A stretch of DNA of 64,000 nt, taken from assembly GCA_046295175.1 (NCBI GenBank), contig JBKBNY010000001.1, forward strand, positions 248,001-312,000, written 5' to 3'. Positions 24,602 to 34,167 of this stretch are shown here, piece after piece. How positions within the stretch are numbered: position 1 is the stretch's first letter; each line of letters starts with the position of its first letter. A model generated the notes under the pieces. The model did not search any database. It had not been told where the DNA came from and was given only the letters and a program-made list of their open reading frames with translations. The translations under genes and the position numbers were made by a program. Source of the DNA: JALOLV01 sp046295175. GTDB taxonomy: Bacteria > Bacteroidota > Bacteroidia > Cytophagales > Spirosomataceae.

Positions 24602-27457
24602 TTAAAATTTATAACTCAACGTCAAGAAATAGGCACGTGGCATAATCGATTGCGTTGAATAAACTGCGTTAGGGTTTGCTTCAAACGCTGCTTTTGTAAA
24701 ACCTTGTGTATCGAGCGAAGCAGGGAAACCACCCGGTGCAGCCCAGTTCATCACGCCATAAGTATCAAACAAATTATTAATAGAAGCACTCAAAGCAATT
24801 TTTTTGGTTATATTATAACCCATGTTCAAATCAAATGAACCAAAGGCGGGTAATTGGAAGGCATTGGCTACGTTTGCCCAGCGTTTACCCATGTATTGAT
24901 AGTTTAAAGAAGCATAAAACTTATCCGTTGAATAAGTAGGCGTAATATTGAGCATCAACGGAGCCACATTGTCTAATTTATTACCATCGTAGGTTATTTT
25001 TTCATCGTCTTGAGGACCGTTTGCTTTTGCCAAATATACACTGTATTTATCTGCAGTAGCATCTTGAATGGTCGCCACTGCTCTTACAGAAAAATTTTTA
25101 GTAAAATTATGATTTGCTTCCAATTCTACACCTAATGTTGTAAATTCCTGATAAATACGCGGAGGACCATAGAAAGTCAAATCTGTATTTTGAAACACCT
25201 GGAAGTTGGCAACATTACCAATTTTATTTAAGAATGGAGTAACAAACAAGGTCGTTTTGTTAGTTTTTAGCTTAAATGCCGCTTCAAACATATTTATATC
25301 TTGGGCATTTACTGGTGAAGTTTGTAGGGCCACTTGATTGGCAATATCTAAGAAGAAGTTGGTATCAGGAGACTTTCTACCTCTTGAATAGCGAGCATAA
25401 ATTGCCATCTTGTCATTAAACTTATAGTTAAGACCTGCTGAGTAGGACATGGTTTGGAGATTTTCTCCAAATAAAAACGGATTATTTAAACTCCAACTTC
25501 TTACATCATAAAGCGTTGCTATGTTACCATCAGCCCCACCCGAAGCCACAAGGTCTGCATTTCTTTTTGCCGTGCGAGTCTCTACATCAATAACGAACCT
25601 TTCGTAACGAAGCCCCCAATCAAGGGTAAAATTAGAGTTGATGTCCCAGTTGTGACCAAAAAACAATGCTGTGGTATTTACTTTTGCATTGTTATCAGTA
25701 AGCCCCGAACCACTCACGTTAAGTACTCCTTGAGGATTGGAAAGCTCGAAAGCCCTACCTGCAAGGTCTGTAAATCTGATACCAACTGGCTGCGGAGTAG
25801 GTTCAACAGTTGAAAACACTTGTCCAGCCGGACCTGCACCTTCTTGGAATAAATCAAGTCTTGAAATAAATGCTCCACCCGTAAATGTCATATTTTTGAG
25901 TTTCTTAGAAACAGAAAATTGGTCTATAAACTCATTCATTTTAATATCATTATAGGCAAGTGGTGTGTACAATAAAGCATTTTGCATTACATCGCCACCA
26001 GGTAAACTTAGACCATTGGGAATAAAACGAAGCGGCTGCCCAGCACCTGCCGGTGGAAGCTGCTGCACCCTTCCATAGCTCTGGCCTGTCTTAATATTGT
26101 AGAATTCGTAAGTACCAAATCGCGGAATATTGCCACCTACACCGTAAAATGTGGGTTGGTCAACTCTAAAAGGAAACACAACCGCCACCAGGTTTGAAAG
26201 GTTTTCTTTTTTTGCAAATTTACCATTGTTATTTATTGTCCAACCATTACCGAAGTGTTGCTCCCAATTGAGTCCTATGGAATTATCAACAAAATGCGAA
26301 AGATTTTCAGAATTATACAAAAGATTCTCTGCACGGCTCCACGAAGAACCCGGAACAGTCATAGTAATTGCTCCAACCATAGTTGAGCTTGAGTTTGTAA
26401 ACGAACCAGCAGGTCTTGGTTTATCGAAACCTATTGTAGGAGTAAACTCAAAAGGTGCGGTACGGTCATTTAAAATTTTGGCGTAAAGCTTTAATGAACC
26501 ATTTTTATAGTTTTTTACAATATTTGCTTTCACTTGCCCACCCCTACTTAGGGTATAACCAGGATATTTAGGACCGTCTGCATTTCGATAGTGTCCCCCA
26601 ATATTAAAAGTTACAGTTTTATCTTTTGATAGTGGCCCACCCACGTTAAATTCTGCTCGATAATAAGGATTTTGACCATTTCCTTCCAAACCAACCCTGA
26701 CACGTGCTTCGCCTTCAAAGGTTTGTCCGCCTGTTCGTGACACATAATTGAAAATCCCTCCGGGAGCGTTTGCACCGAGAATGGAGGCCGTTCCGCCTCT
26801 TACGGCTTCGATACGATTGATATTGACATCGGCACGAAGAAACCCGTCAGGTTTGTAGTTTGGGTTAGTGAGTGAGTTACCTTGAGCAGCCATAATTGGA
26901 AGACCGTCTTCTTGCATCGAAACATAGAAAAAACCACCGCCAACCGCCAGGCCTCGGGTTTGCAGTGAGCCACTTACTTCACCCTTTGCAGAGTTAACAT
27001 ACACGCCCGGTATGTTTCTAAGCATATCAATACCACTATTGGGTACGATTCGCTCTAATTGCTTTGCACTGAGGGTCGAAATAGCCACCGAAGACTCCAA
27101 ACGTGTTCGTTTGTCAAAAACACCCGTAACAACCACTTCATCGAGGCTTTCGGCGTCTTCTTCGAGCGATACATTCACGAGCGACTGATTGTTGACAGCA
27201 ACTTCTGTGGATTTATAACCCACAAACGAAAACACGAGTGTTTGGTTACCCAAAGCCTCGATTGAGTAGCCACCGTTGGCATCGGTGATTGTACCTTTAG
27301 AAGTACCCTTCACAGAAACCGAAACCCCAACAAGCACCTGATTTGAATTATCGGTAACTTTACCCGTTACCTTTGAATTTTGAGCAAAGATTGTAGTCTG
27401 GAACCAAGACAATAGAAATATTGTCCAAATCCCTTTTTTTAAAAGCGATTTTCTCAT
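24602..27457 (-). CDS. TonB-dependent receptor with carboxypeptidase-like N-terminal domain
   Basis: This 951-residue protein starts at the ATG at 27457, which directly precedes the signal peptide (GIWTIFLLSWFQTTIFAQ); an ATG at 27505 is the alternative. Domains: CarboxypepD_reg-like (GKVTDNSNQVLVGVSVSVKG), TonB-box-like EEDAESLDEVVVTG, plug (IPGVYVNSAKGEVSGSLQTRG), and a 22-strand-type barrel ending in YFLTLSYKF. It imports a large ligand using TonB energy. No SusD gene follows, so it is not a standard SusCD pair. Its promoter region holds copy B of the 88-bp element, and an AraC gene lies just upstream. Confidence 0.95.
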   Translation of the reverse strand: MRKSLLKKGIWTIFLLSWFQTTIFAQNSKVTGKVTDNSNQVLVGVSVSVKGTSKGTITDANGGYSIEALGNQTLVFSFVGYKSTEVAVNNQSLVNVSLEEDAESLDEVVVTGVFDKRTRLESSVAISTLSAKQLERIVPNSGIDMLRNIPGVYVNSAKGEVSGSLQTRGLAVGGGFFYVSMQEDGLPIMAAQGNSLTNPNYKPDGFLRADVNINRIEAVRGGTASILGANAPGGIFNYVSRTGGQTFEGEARVRVGLEGNGQNPYYRAEFNVGGPLSKDKTVTFNIGGHYRNADGPKYPGYTLSRGGQVKANIVKNYKNGSLKLYAKILNDRTAPFEFTPTIGFDKPRPAGSFTNSSSTMVGAITMTVPGSSWSRAENLLYNSENLSHFVDNSIGLNWEQHFGNGWTINNNGKFAKKENLSNLVAVVFPFRVDQPTFYGVGGNIPRFGTYEFYNIKTGQSYGRVQQLPPAGAGQPLRFIPNGLSLPGGDVMQNALLYTPLAYNDIKMNEFIDQFSVSKKLKNMTFTGGAFISRLDLFQEGAGPAGQVFSTVEPTPQPVGIRFTDLAGRAFELSNPQGVLNVSGSGLTDNNAKVNTTALFFGHNWDINSNFTLDWGLRYERFVIDVETRTAKRNADLVASGGADGNIATLYDVRSWSLNNPFLFGENLQTMSYSAGLNYKFNDKMAIYARYSRGRKSPDTNFFLDIANQVALQTSPVNAQDINMFEAAFKLKTNKTTLFVTPFLNKIGNVANFQVFQNTDLTFYGPPRIYQEFTTLGVELEANHNFTKNFSVRAVATIQDATADKYSVYLAKANGPQDDEKITYDGNKLDNVAPLMLNITPTYSTDKFYASLNYQYMGKRWANVANAFQLPAFGSFDLNMGYNITKKIALSASINNLFDTYGVMNWAAPGGFPASLDTQGFTKAAFEANPNAVYSTQSIMPRAYFLTLSYKF

Positions 27458-27561
27458 TTTTTTGCAATTAGGTTTAAATACATCGTTTAAAACCTTAATC
27501 CTCATGGTCTTTGGTCGGTCTGTGAGGTGTACTCGCCGATAGGGCTTCCGGGCTTTATCGG

Positions 27562-27649
27562 CATTTTTATTAAGGTTTCAATAAATTGTTGTACAAAACT
27601 AATAAGAATAAAACGGGAATAATTAGCACAAAACGATGAATAATATGCA
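27562..27649 (-). promoter_or_regulatory. 88-bp control region, copy B (TonB receptor)
   Basis: This is the second copy of the element at 23137-23224, ungapped over 88 bp. It includes the minus-strand -7 box TAGTTTTG at the same offset. It ends about 105 bp before the receptor start. A small stem (GCCGATA/TATCGGC at 27535-27562) lies in the leader. Confidence 0.77.
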
Positions 27650-27714
27650 TTATCCGAGAACATGGATTGATATTGACAATATTTTGATTGATTTATATAG
27701 TATTTACGAACTAT

Positions 27715-28629
27715 TTACAGAATAACTGTTTTCCTGAAGTCTTTTGGAGAGAGGCCTGTTCGGCTCTTGAAAAACCTTGTAAAATCGCTGGGATTGGTTT
27801 CTGAAAACTTAAAAGCAATCTCGCTGATAGAAAAGTTTGTTTGTTTTAATAATACTTTTGCTTCGAGAATTATCATATCTGCGAGCAATTCTTGCGAAGT
27901 ACGTCCTATGGTTGCTTTCACACATTTGTTGAGGTGGTCGGGTGTGATTGCCAGCATCGAGGCGTAATCTGTTACTTTATTGGTTTTGTAGATGTGCTGT
28001 GAGAGTAAGTTTTTGTATTTTTCGGTGATACGGAGAGCCGCATTTTTAGGCGAATTGATTTGGTCTTTCTTGTACACGTTCAATTCACTGAATAACGTCA
28101 GCAAATAAGAAGCTATCAGATTGACATTAAGCGATTGGTTTGATTCGTATTCAAAAAGTAAACGCTCCAAAATATTGACGATTGGTCGTTTGATTTTTCG
28201 GTCAATTTGAATCAGTGGTTCACTCGCAAACTGCCAAAATTTAAACTCACTGATAAAATTGAAATTGGGGAATAACTGGCTGAAAATCTCGGTATCGAAA
28301 TGACAAAAGAAACCTTTACTATCGGGGCTTACGAATTCGTGAGTCGAAATCTGAAACGCAGGCAAAAAGAAAAAAGTATTTTCAGAAATCTCGTATTTAT
28401 GAAGCCCTTTGCTACGTACGCTTTTGCCTTCAGATAAAAAGAAGAAATCATTTACGGTTTTGCGATGTGGCTCAAGCGGAAACTTTATTTTATGGATAAC
28501 GTCTTCGATGCGATTGATATGAAACAGATGGTGAAGAGTGCCAACGTTCATCTCCCATTCATTCCCGAAGTGATGAACATTTAACTCTTTGGGCGAAAGC
28601 GGAGCTATTTTGTTTTCGTTTTGCGGCAT
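27715..28629 (-). CDS. AraC family transcriptional regulator
   Basis: This 304-residue protein starts at the ATG at 28629 (MPQNENKIAPL); an upstream ATG at 28668 adds a hydrophobic stretch unlikely in a regulator. An N-terminal cupin-like sensor is followed by two C-terminal HTH motifs (TDYASMLAITPDHLNKCV and ISEIAFKFSETNPSDFTRFF) and ends SPKDFRKT. It sits right upstream of the TonB receptor gene on the same strand. It is the best candidate activator for the two 88-bp control regions of this locus. Confidence 0.92.
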   Translation of the reverse strand: MPQNENKIAPLSPKELNVHHFGNEWEMNVGTLHHLFHINRIEDVIHKIKFPLEPHRKTVNDFFFLSEGKSVRSKGLHKYEISENTFFFLPAFQISTHEFVSPDSKGFFCHFDTEIFSQLFPNFNFISEFKFWQFASEPLIQIDRKIKRPIVNILERLLFEYESNQSLNVNLIASYLLTLFSELNVYKKDQINSPKNAALRITEKYKNLLSQHIYKTNKVTDYASMLAITPDHLNKCVKATIGRTSQELLADMIILEAKVLLKQTNFSISEIAFKFSETNPSDFTRFFKSRTGLSPKDFRKTVIL

Positions 28630-28678
28630 AGAGTGAGCAAAATAGTAAAAAATACTTATGCTAACCAAGTAATATATC

Positions 28679-30457
28679 TTACTTATCTACATCTTGGTGT
28701 TTCCAAAGCTCTTGAAAGATTAAATTATTGGCTTTTAAATCCTCAAAAGTACCTTCGGCAACGATTCGACCTTGCCCCAGAACGTACACATAATCGAAGT
28801 ACCGGAGCAGATGCAAACGGTGCAATGACGAAACGATGGCTTTATCGGCAAATGTAGTGAAAAGCCTTTCGTAAATCAACGTTTCGGTTTTGGGGTCAAC
28901 ACTGCTGGTAGGTTCATCCATCAAGACAACATAGCTGGTTTGGGCAGCCAAAATTCCACGAGCCAATGCCAAGCGTTGCTTTTGTCCGCCCGAAAGGTTA
29001 ACTCCTTTTTCTTGAATATTCGATTCCAAACCATTTGGCAATTGTTTGGCAGTATCGGTAAAATGAGCCTCTTCGCATACCCGCCAAACATCCGATTCTT
29101 CAAAAGGTAATCCGAGCGTAATATTGTAGCGAATCGTATTCTCAAAAATCTCTGGTTCTTGCGGAAACAACGTAACGGTTTCGTTCAATGTAGCCATTTG
29201 GTATGGTTTCCCATCTACCTCAAATACAAAACCTTCTTCTGGCACATAAAGCCCTCGTAATAGAGCCAGTAGCGTACTTTTACCACTACCACTCTCGCCA
29301 ATAAATGCTATCTTTTTACCTTTCTGAATCTTGATTTTGATGTTATGCAGGCTCTGCGGAGCGTGTTCGCCATCATAAACTTCTCGGTGCGAAAAGTTCA
29401 GATTTTTAATCGTAATTTCTCTCCAATTTTGCCGTAAAGATTCATTTGTTTCGGGACGATGATTTTTAGCATAATCTTCTCCTATTGAGCGTGCCGTCTG
29501 AATATCGGTATTGTATTGCACAATCTCGGTATATTGCCACGCGACATCGTGAAAAACACTCGTAAACTGATTGACAAAACCCAAAAGCGTGACTAATCCT
29601 CCCACATAAAAAACTTTATCGGGTTCGTAATTTTGATAAACATACCCAAGCGTTATAACCGCATAAGTCAGCCCTACGAGCATATCAGCCGTAAACCATT
29701 TCCATTCATTGATAATTACATTTCGGCGGAACGGCGGCAATAAATCCTTGATTTTAGAAAGTAATCCTACCTCCATACTCTTTTCGAGCCGCAGCGTGAT
29801 TACGGTTATAATGTTAGAAAGGCTATCAAACAAAGTCGAAGAAATGACGTGTTCTTTTTCGTTGACTTCATCGAGGGTTTTGATAAATGGCTTATCGAAT
29901 TTGAAAATAACCCAAATCGTAAATACTCCAATCAAGATGCCGATTGCACCAAATAAAGGCGAAAAATAGAGCATTGCTCCAAACGAAAAAAAGAATTTTG
30001 AAAGAGCATGCAAAAACATGAATCCATTCTGAAAGAAGTTTTTGAGGGCTTCGTATGCCTTTCGGATTCGGTTTATGGTAGAGCCACTGTGGTGGTCTTG
30101 TTGCCACTTGACGGGCAAATGCAGCGTCTGGTGGTACATTTCCATCAAAAAATTTCGACTCATGTTAAACGCCAACTGACGCTCCATCACACGAGCAGGC
30201 CCGTGAAAAGCCCACTCCAAAAACTTTAATCCTAAATAACCTAAGGCATAAAGCAGCGTGTACTTGAGCGTATCTTTGTAATCGTGCTGGATTTTGTTGA
30301 TAAACCACCCAAACAAAATCGGATTCATCGAGAAAACGACATTAGCCAAAATAAACAAAAAATACACAAAAAGGTATTGTTTTCGCTCATGTTTGGCGTA
30401 TTTCCAAGCAGTTTTTAGAAGTGAAATATAAGGATTCACAGTAAAGCTATTTTTCAT
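28679..30457 (-). CDS. ABC transporter, fused permease and ATPase
   Basis: A 592-residue half-transporter (MsbA/LmrA-like exporter type). An N-terminal six-TM domain (QYLFVYFLFILANVVFSM, IGILIGVFTIWVIFKF) is followed by an ATPase with Walker A GESGSGKST, signature LSGGQKQR, Walker B YVVLMDEPTSS and H-loop SSLHRL. The start at 30457 is preferred over 30481. A TATCTTTG box ends 4 nt before this ATG, suggesting a leaderless or very short leader. The cargo is unknown; lipids, peptides or drugs are possible. Confidence 0.93.
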   Translation of the reverse strand: MKNSFTVNPYISLLKTAWKYAKHERKQYLFVYFLFILANVVFSMNPILFGWFINKIQHDYKDTLKYTLLYALGYLGLKFLEWAFHGPARVMERQLAFNMSRNFLMEMYHQTLHLPVKWQQDHHSGSTINRIRKAYEALKNFFQNGFMFLHALSKFFFSFGAMLYFSPLFGAIGILIGVFTIWVIFKFDKPFIKTLDEVNEKEHVISSTLFDSLSNIITVITLRLEKSMEVGLLSKIKDLLPPFRRNVIINEWKWFTADMLVGLTYAVITLGYVYQNYEPDKVFYVGGLVTLLGFVNQFTSVFHDVAWQYTEIVQYNTDIQTARSIGEDYAKNHRPETNESLRQNWREITIKNLNFSHREVYDGEHAPQSLHNIKIKIQKGKKIAFIGESGSGKSTLLALLRGLYVPEEGFVFEVDGKPYQMATLNETVTLFPQEPEIFENTIRYNITLGLPFEESDVWRVCEEAHFTDTAKQLPNGLESNIQEKGVNLSGGQKQRLALARGILAAQTSYVVLMDEPTSSVDPKTETLIYERLFTTFADKAIVSSLHRLHLLRYFDYVYVLGQGRIVAEGTFEDLKANNLIFQELWKHQDVDK

Positions 30458-30461
30458 TCTA

Positions 30462-30469
30462 CAAAGATA
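30462..30469 (-). promoter_or_regulatory. -7 promoter box right before the ABC transporter start
   Basis: On the minus strand TATCTTTG ends 4 nt before the ATG. A -33 TTG at standard spacing is not seen, so confidence is limited. Confidence 0.5.
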
Positions 30470-30480
30470 GCCAAAAAACA

Positions 30481-30511
30481 AAAGCCCGATGGCATTATAC
30501 CATCAGGCTTT
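30481..30511 (-). terminator. Terminator of the repeat-rich surface protein gene
   Basis: AAAGCCCGATGG and CCATCAGGCTTT pair with one mismatch around a 7-nt loop, followed by TTGTTTTTT on the minus strand. It separates the surface protein gene from the ABC transporter gene. Confidence 0.85.
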
Positions 30512-30563
30512 CAATTCGGATTTTTATCTTAAACTTATTTTGTAAATCTATACATTCATCAGA

Positions 30564-32624
30564 TTACTTATTTTCTAAGTCTTTGAGTCTTTGTTCTAAA
30601 GCGTTGTTTTTCTTCTCTAATTCAATCATGTAAAGCGTCAATTCCTCAACTTTCTCCATCAATTTTGCACTTACTTCAAGAATATCTAAGCCATTTTTAG
30701 CCATTTCACCTGCCGACGGCACATTTGGTAAATGTTTGTTGAGTTTGATAAATTGCTCAACCTCTCTCAATGGTCTAAGTTTGTATGAAGGTTCAAAGAC
30801 ATAATCGGCCCATTTATCACTGTTGGCAACTGCTACTCTCACTCGCTCGGCCAAGATTCCACCTTTCACAAAAAGGTTATAACCCACAGGATAACTTGTG
30901 ATACCTCCGCCAATTGCGACACGGGCGTTGTTATCTGGTTGTAGAATTCCATTGTTCGAACTCCAATTTGAGTTAATTACCGTTGTTCCGCCTCCGCTAC
31001 CAACTACATCTGGCACCAAGATTACGAAACCTCTATCATCTACCGAAAGCACTTTACCATTCGATTGTGAAGTAGGGCTTCCGCTATTCATCTGACTAAA
31101 AAACATACCACTGGCTCCTGGCACCATACTATTGACCCAAAAACCATTATGGAGGGTTGTACCACCCCAAACTTTAAGGCCTTTTGCCACTTGTACCTCA
31201 CCATTATTACTGTTTGATACAGTGCTACCATTGAGTGTCCAAAGCGATGAACCACCAACAACAGTTCCGCCAGTCCCAACTGAATCTCTTGCCAAGAAAA
31301 CTCGACCGTTTTCATCTACCGAAAGTACTTTACCGTTACTTCTGGCAGCTACCAAATTACTCGTAATTGATGGCAATCTTAAACTTGGAAGGCTGGTCGA
31401 ATAACCTACTTTTGGCGAAACTTCTACTCCGTTTGCAGTCCAATAGGTATCTCCTGATATAACTACGCCACCATTCGATACTCCAACCGAGTCTCTTGTC
31501 AAAAACAAACGACCGTTTTCATCTACCGAAAGCACTCTCAAATTGCTACTTCTTAATGGCGAATTGCTATTGATTCCCAATAATCTCATTCGATTAATGA
31601 CAACTTCGCCCGAATTGCTATTTTGAATATCTCCGTTCGGGCTTCTCAACCAATCTTGCGACAATATTACATTATTGCCTCCGCCAACCGAATCTCTCGC
31701 CAAAATCACACGGCCTAAATTATCTAAGGTCAGAACTCGACCATTTGAGGCGGTCGGAGTTGAGCTTGAATTGAGTTGCTTAAATTCCAAACCACTGATT
31801 CCCAATTGTTTACTATCAATCGAAAGCGTACTTGTTGGCTGATTGGTATTGATACCCACGCGGTCCGACTCAAATTGTCCGTAAATAAGTGGCGATGGTG
31901 TTCCGGAGTTATCAATAAACAATTGGTTACTACCGTTTGCGTTTGCACCCGCCTGAAAACCAATGAAAATATTGCCCGAACCATTATTGCCAAGACCCGC
32001 CGCCGTACCGATGGCAGTATTGGCCGAGCCACCCACGTTATAGTGTAATGTGAGCGTTCCTAATGCAACGTTATAGAGGCCATTAGTCATACTAAACAAC
32101 GCCCCCGAACCGATGGCTGTAGTATAAGTACCCGTGGTTTTCATACCAGCTTGGTAACCAAAAAAGGTGTTTCCTCTTTTGAAATCTATCAAGCCCGACG
32201 GTTGGTTATTTGCCCTAAAAGCCAGAGAAAGAGTATCGGTTGTACCAATAAACGAACCTCTTTCGAGACCTGAGTTACCCGTAGTAAGCCATCCATTGGT
32301 TTCAGCAACTGCACTACTTTTAAGACTGCTGTTGAGGGCTTGCCATTTTTCGCCATTGTAAAAATAAAAGCCTGATAAAAGGTCTGTTTGGTAAACCATC
32401 AAACCAGTTGCAGGAGATTGTATCTCGTTACGCTGTGCGAGACTCATCCTCGGAATCAACAACCCTTTTGAAGTAGATGAAATGTCGAGAATTGCAGAAT
32501 TATCGGGCGTAGTCGTGCCGAATCCTATGTTTCCCTTCTGTGCAAATGATGAGTTGATGAACATCAATAGAGCAGATAGCACTAATGAACACTGGATAAC
32601 CAGTCTCTTTCCCCATTTTTCCAT
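30564..32624 (-). CDS. Repeat-rich surface fibre-like protein
   Basis: A 686-residue secreted protein with a signal peptide (VLSALLMFINSSFAQ). The N-terminal 100 residues carry the Bacteroidota tail-fibre-like pattern (IGFGTTTPDNSAILDISS). Residues about 150-230 repeat AIG-type motifs (TTAIGSGALFS, NTAIGTAAGLGN, IFIGFQAGANANG) that resemble YadA-like trimeric head repeats. Four copies of a SNGKVLSVDENGRVFLARD-type unit follow, near residues 291, 359, 424 and 518. The end is a predicted coiled coil (LEKKNNALEQRLKDLENK) after NKHLPNVPSAGEM. It probably forms a trimeric surface fibre or adhesin. No name is assigned. Confidence 0.8.
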   Translation of the reverse strand: MEKWGKRLVIQCSLVLSALLMFINSSFAQKGNIGFGTTTPDNSAILDISSTSKGLLIPRMSLAQRNEIQSPATGLMVYQTDLLSGFYFYNGEKWQALNSSLKSSAVAETNGWLTTGNSGLERGSFIGTTDTLSLAFRANNQPSGLIDFKRGNTFFGYQAGMKTTGTYTTAIGSGALFSMTNGLYNVALGTLTLHYNVGGSANTAIGTAAGLGNNGSGNIFIGFQAGANANGSNQLFIDNSGTPSPLIYGQFESDRVGINTNQPTSTLSIDSKQLGISGLEFKQLNSSSTPTASNGRVLTLDNLGRVILARDSVGGGNNVILSQDWLRSPNGDIQNSNSGEVVINRMRLLGINSNSPLRSSNLRVLSVDENGRLFLTRDSVGVSNGGVVISGDTYWTANGVEVSPKVGYSTSLPSLRLPSITSNLVAARSNGKVLSVDENGRVFLARDSVGTGGTVVGGSSLWTLNGSTVSNSNNGEVQVAKGLKVWGGTTLHNGFWVNSMVPGASGMFFSQMNSGSPTSQSNGKVLSVDDRGFVILVPDVVGSGGGTTVINSNWSSNNGILQPDNNARVAIGGGITSYPVGYNLFVKGGILAERVRVAVANSDKWADYVFEPSYKLRPLREVEQFIKLNKHLPNVPSAGEMAKNGLDILEVSAKLMEKVEELTLYMIELEKKNNALEQRLKDLENK

Positions 32625-33059
32625 GACAAATTATTAATTGTTTAAGAATACAAATTTGAGCGTTAAGCTACGTTGCTGGACCTCGTAATTTACCTTTGCC
32701 AAATTAGGCACAAATAATATGCCAAAAAGTGATTTAACGGATACGCAAAAAATTAGAATTTTAATGAAAATCCTAATATTAACCCAATCGATAAGTTCGT
32801 AATCCACTGATAACAAGACACTTAGTCGAATCTTAAAAAAGTCAATATTTTTTTTGGGTTGTGTTTTATTACCATCGGATGAATAGTTTTCATCAAAAAT
32901 GGCAACTGATTAACCTCAAAAATGGGTGATAACCCTTTTAAACATATTCGTCACTATAAACAAATGGCAGCTTCTATGATATTTTAAAATTATTCTTTAA
33001 ATAATGCAAAACTTTAATAATATTTGGTAATTCGTCAAATTGACAAAACAAAAATTTAT
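32625..33059. other. Intergenic region without a recognisable gene
   Basis: About 435 bp of AT-rich sequence lies between the surface protein gene and the pfkA promoter. A plus-strand TACCTTTG box occurs near 32689 but lacks a well-spaced TTG and leads to no open frame. I see no RNA gene here. Confidence 0.5.
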
Positions 33060-33092
33060 TTTGGGATAAGTAAAGGAAACTTATTACTTTTG
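33060..33092 (+). promoter_or_regulatory. pfkA promoter
   Basis: TTTG (33060-33063) and TACTTTTG (33085-33092) are separated by 21 nt, matching the Bacteroidota primary sigma consensus. The ATG follows 27 nt after. Confidence 0.8.
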
Positions 33093-33119
33093 CGATGTTA
33101 AATACTGAGCTTAACCATA

Positions 33120-34094
33120 ATGAAAAAAATCGCAGTTTTTACTTCCGGAGGTGATGCACCCGGTATGAACGCCTGCATTAGAGCAGTTGTTCGTGGGGCA
33201 ATCTATCACGGTCTGGAGGTCTATGGCATACGTAGAGGATACAGTGGAATGATTGCAGGAGACATTATTCCGATGACTTCGCAATCGGTAAGTAACATCG
33301 TTCAGCGTGGCGGTACAATCCTCAAATCTGCTCGTAGCAAAGAGTTTATGACTCCCGAAGGCCGTAAAAAAGCCTATGAAAATATAATGGCTCACGGAAT
33401 CGAGGGCCTTGTCGCCATCGGCGGAAACGGTACTTTTACTGGTGCTGAGGTTTTCTACAACGAATACCAAATACCGACAGTCGGATGCCCCGGTACGATT
33501 GATAACGACCTCTACGGAACCGATTACACCATCGGTTTTGATACGGCGGTGAATACATCGCTCGAAGCTATTGATAAAATCAGAGATACGGCCGATTCGC
33601 ACGACCGTGTATTTTTTATCGAAGTTATGGGACGTGACTCGGGCTATATCGCCATCCAGTCTGGTATTGGTGGTGGTGCCGAAATCGTGATGGTTCCTGA
33701 GACACACACACCGTTGAAGAAAGTCGTTTCGACATTGAAGGATGGATGGAGTCGTTCAAAATCTTCGTCAATCGTAGTAGTTGCCGAAGGAGATGAAGAA
33801 GGACACGCTACCGAGATTGCGGATAAAATCAAGAAACAAGTAGCCGATAAATTAGATATTCGTGTAACAACGCTTGGGCATATCCAGCGTGGGGGTACTC
33901 CAACCGCATACGACCGTATCTTGGCGAGCCGCCTTGGTCTCGGAGCAGTTGAAGGTCTTTTGAAGGGCAACAAAAACGTGATGGCGGGTATTGTGAACAA
34001 TGAGTTGATTTACACGCCATTCATCGACACCATCAAAAAACCGAAGCCAATCCACGATGATTTGCTACGAATGGTACATATATTAAGTTTGTAA
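33120..34094 (+). CDS. pfkA: ATP-dependent 6-phosphofructokinase
   Basis: A 324-residue enzyme of the bacterial PfkA family. The nucleotide site begins TSGGDAPGMNACIRAVVRGA. The active site follows in GCPGTIDNDLYGTDYTIGFD (catalytic Asp of TIDND) and MGRDSGYIA. The C-terminal LGHIQRGGTPTAYDR binds fructose 6-phosphate. It phosphorylates fructose 6-phosphate in glycolysis in the cytoplasm. It has its own promoter and terminator, so it is a single-gene unit. Confidence 0.97.
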   Translation: MKKIAVFTSGGDAPGMNACIRAVVRGAIYHGLEVYGIRRGYSGMIAGDIIPMTSQSVSNIVQRGGTILKSARSKEFMTPEGRKKAYENIMAHGIEGLVAIGGNGTFTGAEVFYNEYQIPTVGCPGTIDNDLYGTDYTIGFDTAVNTSLEAIDKIRDTADSHDRVFFIEVMGRDSGYIAIQSGIGGGAEIVMVPETHTPLKKVVSTLKDGWSRSKSSSIVVVAEGDEEGHATEIADKIKKQVADKLDIRVTTLGHIQRGGTPTAYDRILASRLGLGAVEGLLKGNKNVMAGIVNNELIYTPFIDTIKKPKPIHDDLLRMVHILSL

Positions 34095-34100
34095 TATTAA

Positions 34101-34130
34101 AATGCCTCGATTTAGAATTCGGGGCATTTT
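34101..34130 (+). terminator. pfkA terminator
   Basis: AATGCCTCGA pairs with TCGGGGCATT (one G-T pair) around an 8-nt loop, followed by TTTTCATT. It overlaps the first possible ATG of the next frame, supporting the later start at 34168. Confidence 0.88.
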
Positions 34131-34167
34131 TCATTACGAGTTAAAAACACATCACACTTTTACAAAA

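Noticed and set aside
24602..27457. SusC/SusD pair
   Set aside because: No SusD-like lipoprotein gene lies next to the receptor; the gene ends at a terminator.
33111..33707. 198-residue open frame on the minus strand over pfkA
   Set aside because: It lies antisense to a clear pfkA gene, has no recognisable motif, and its codons mirror the real frame.
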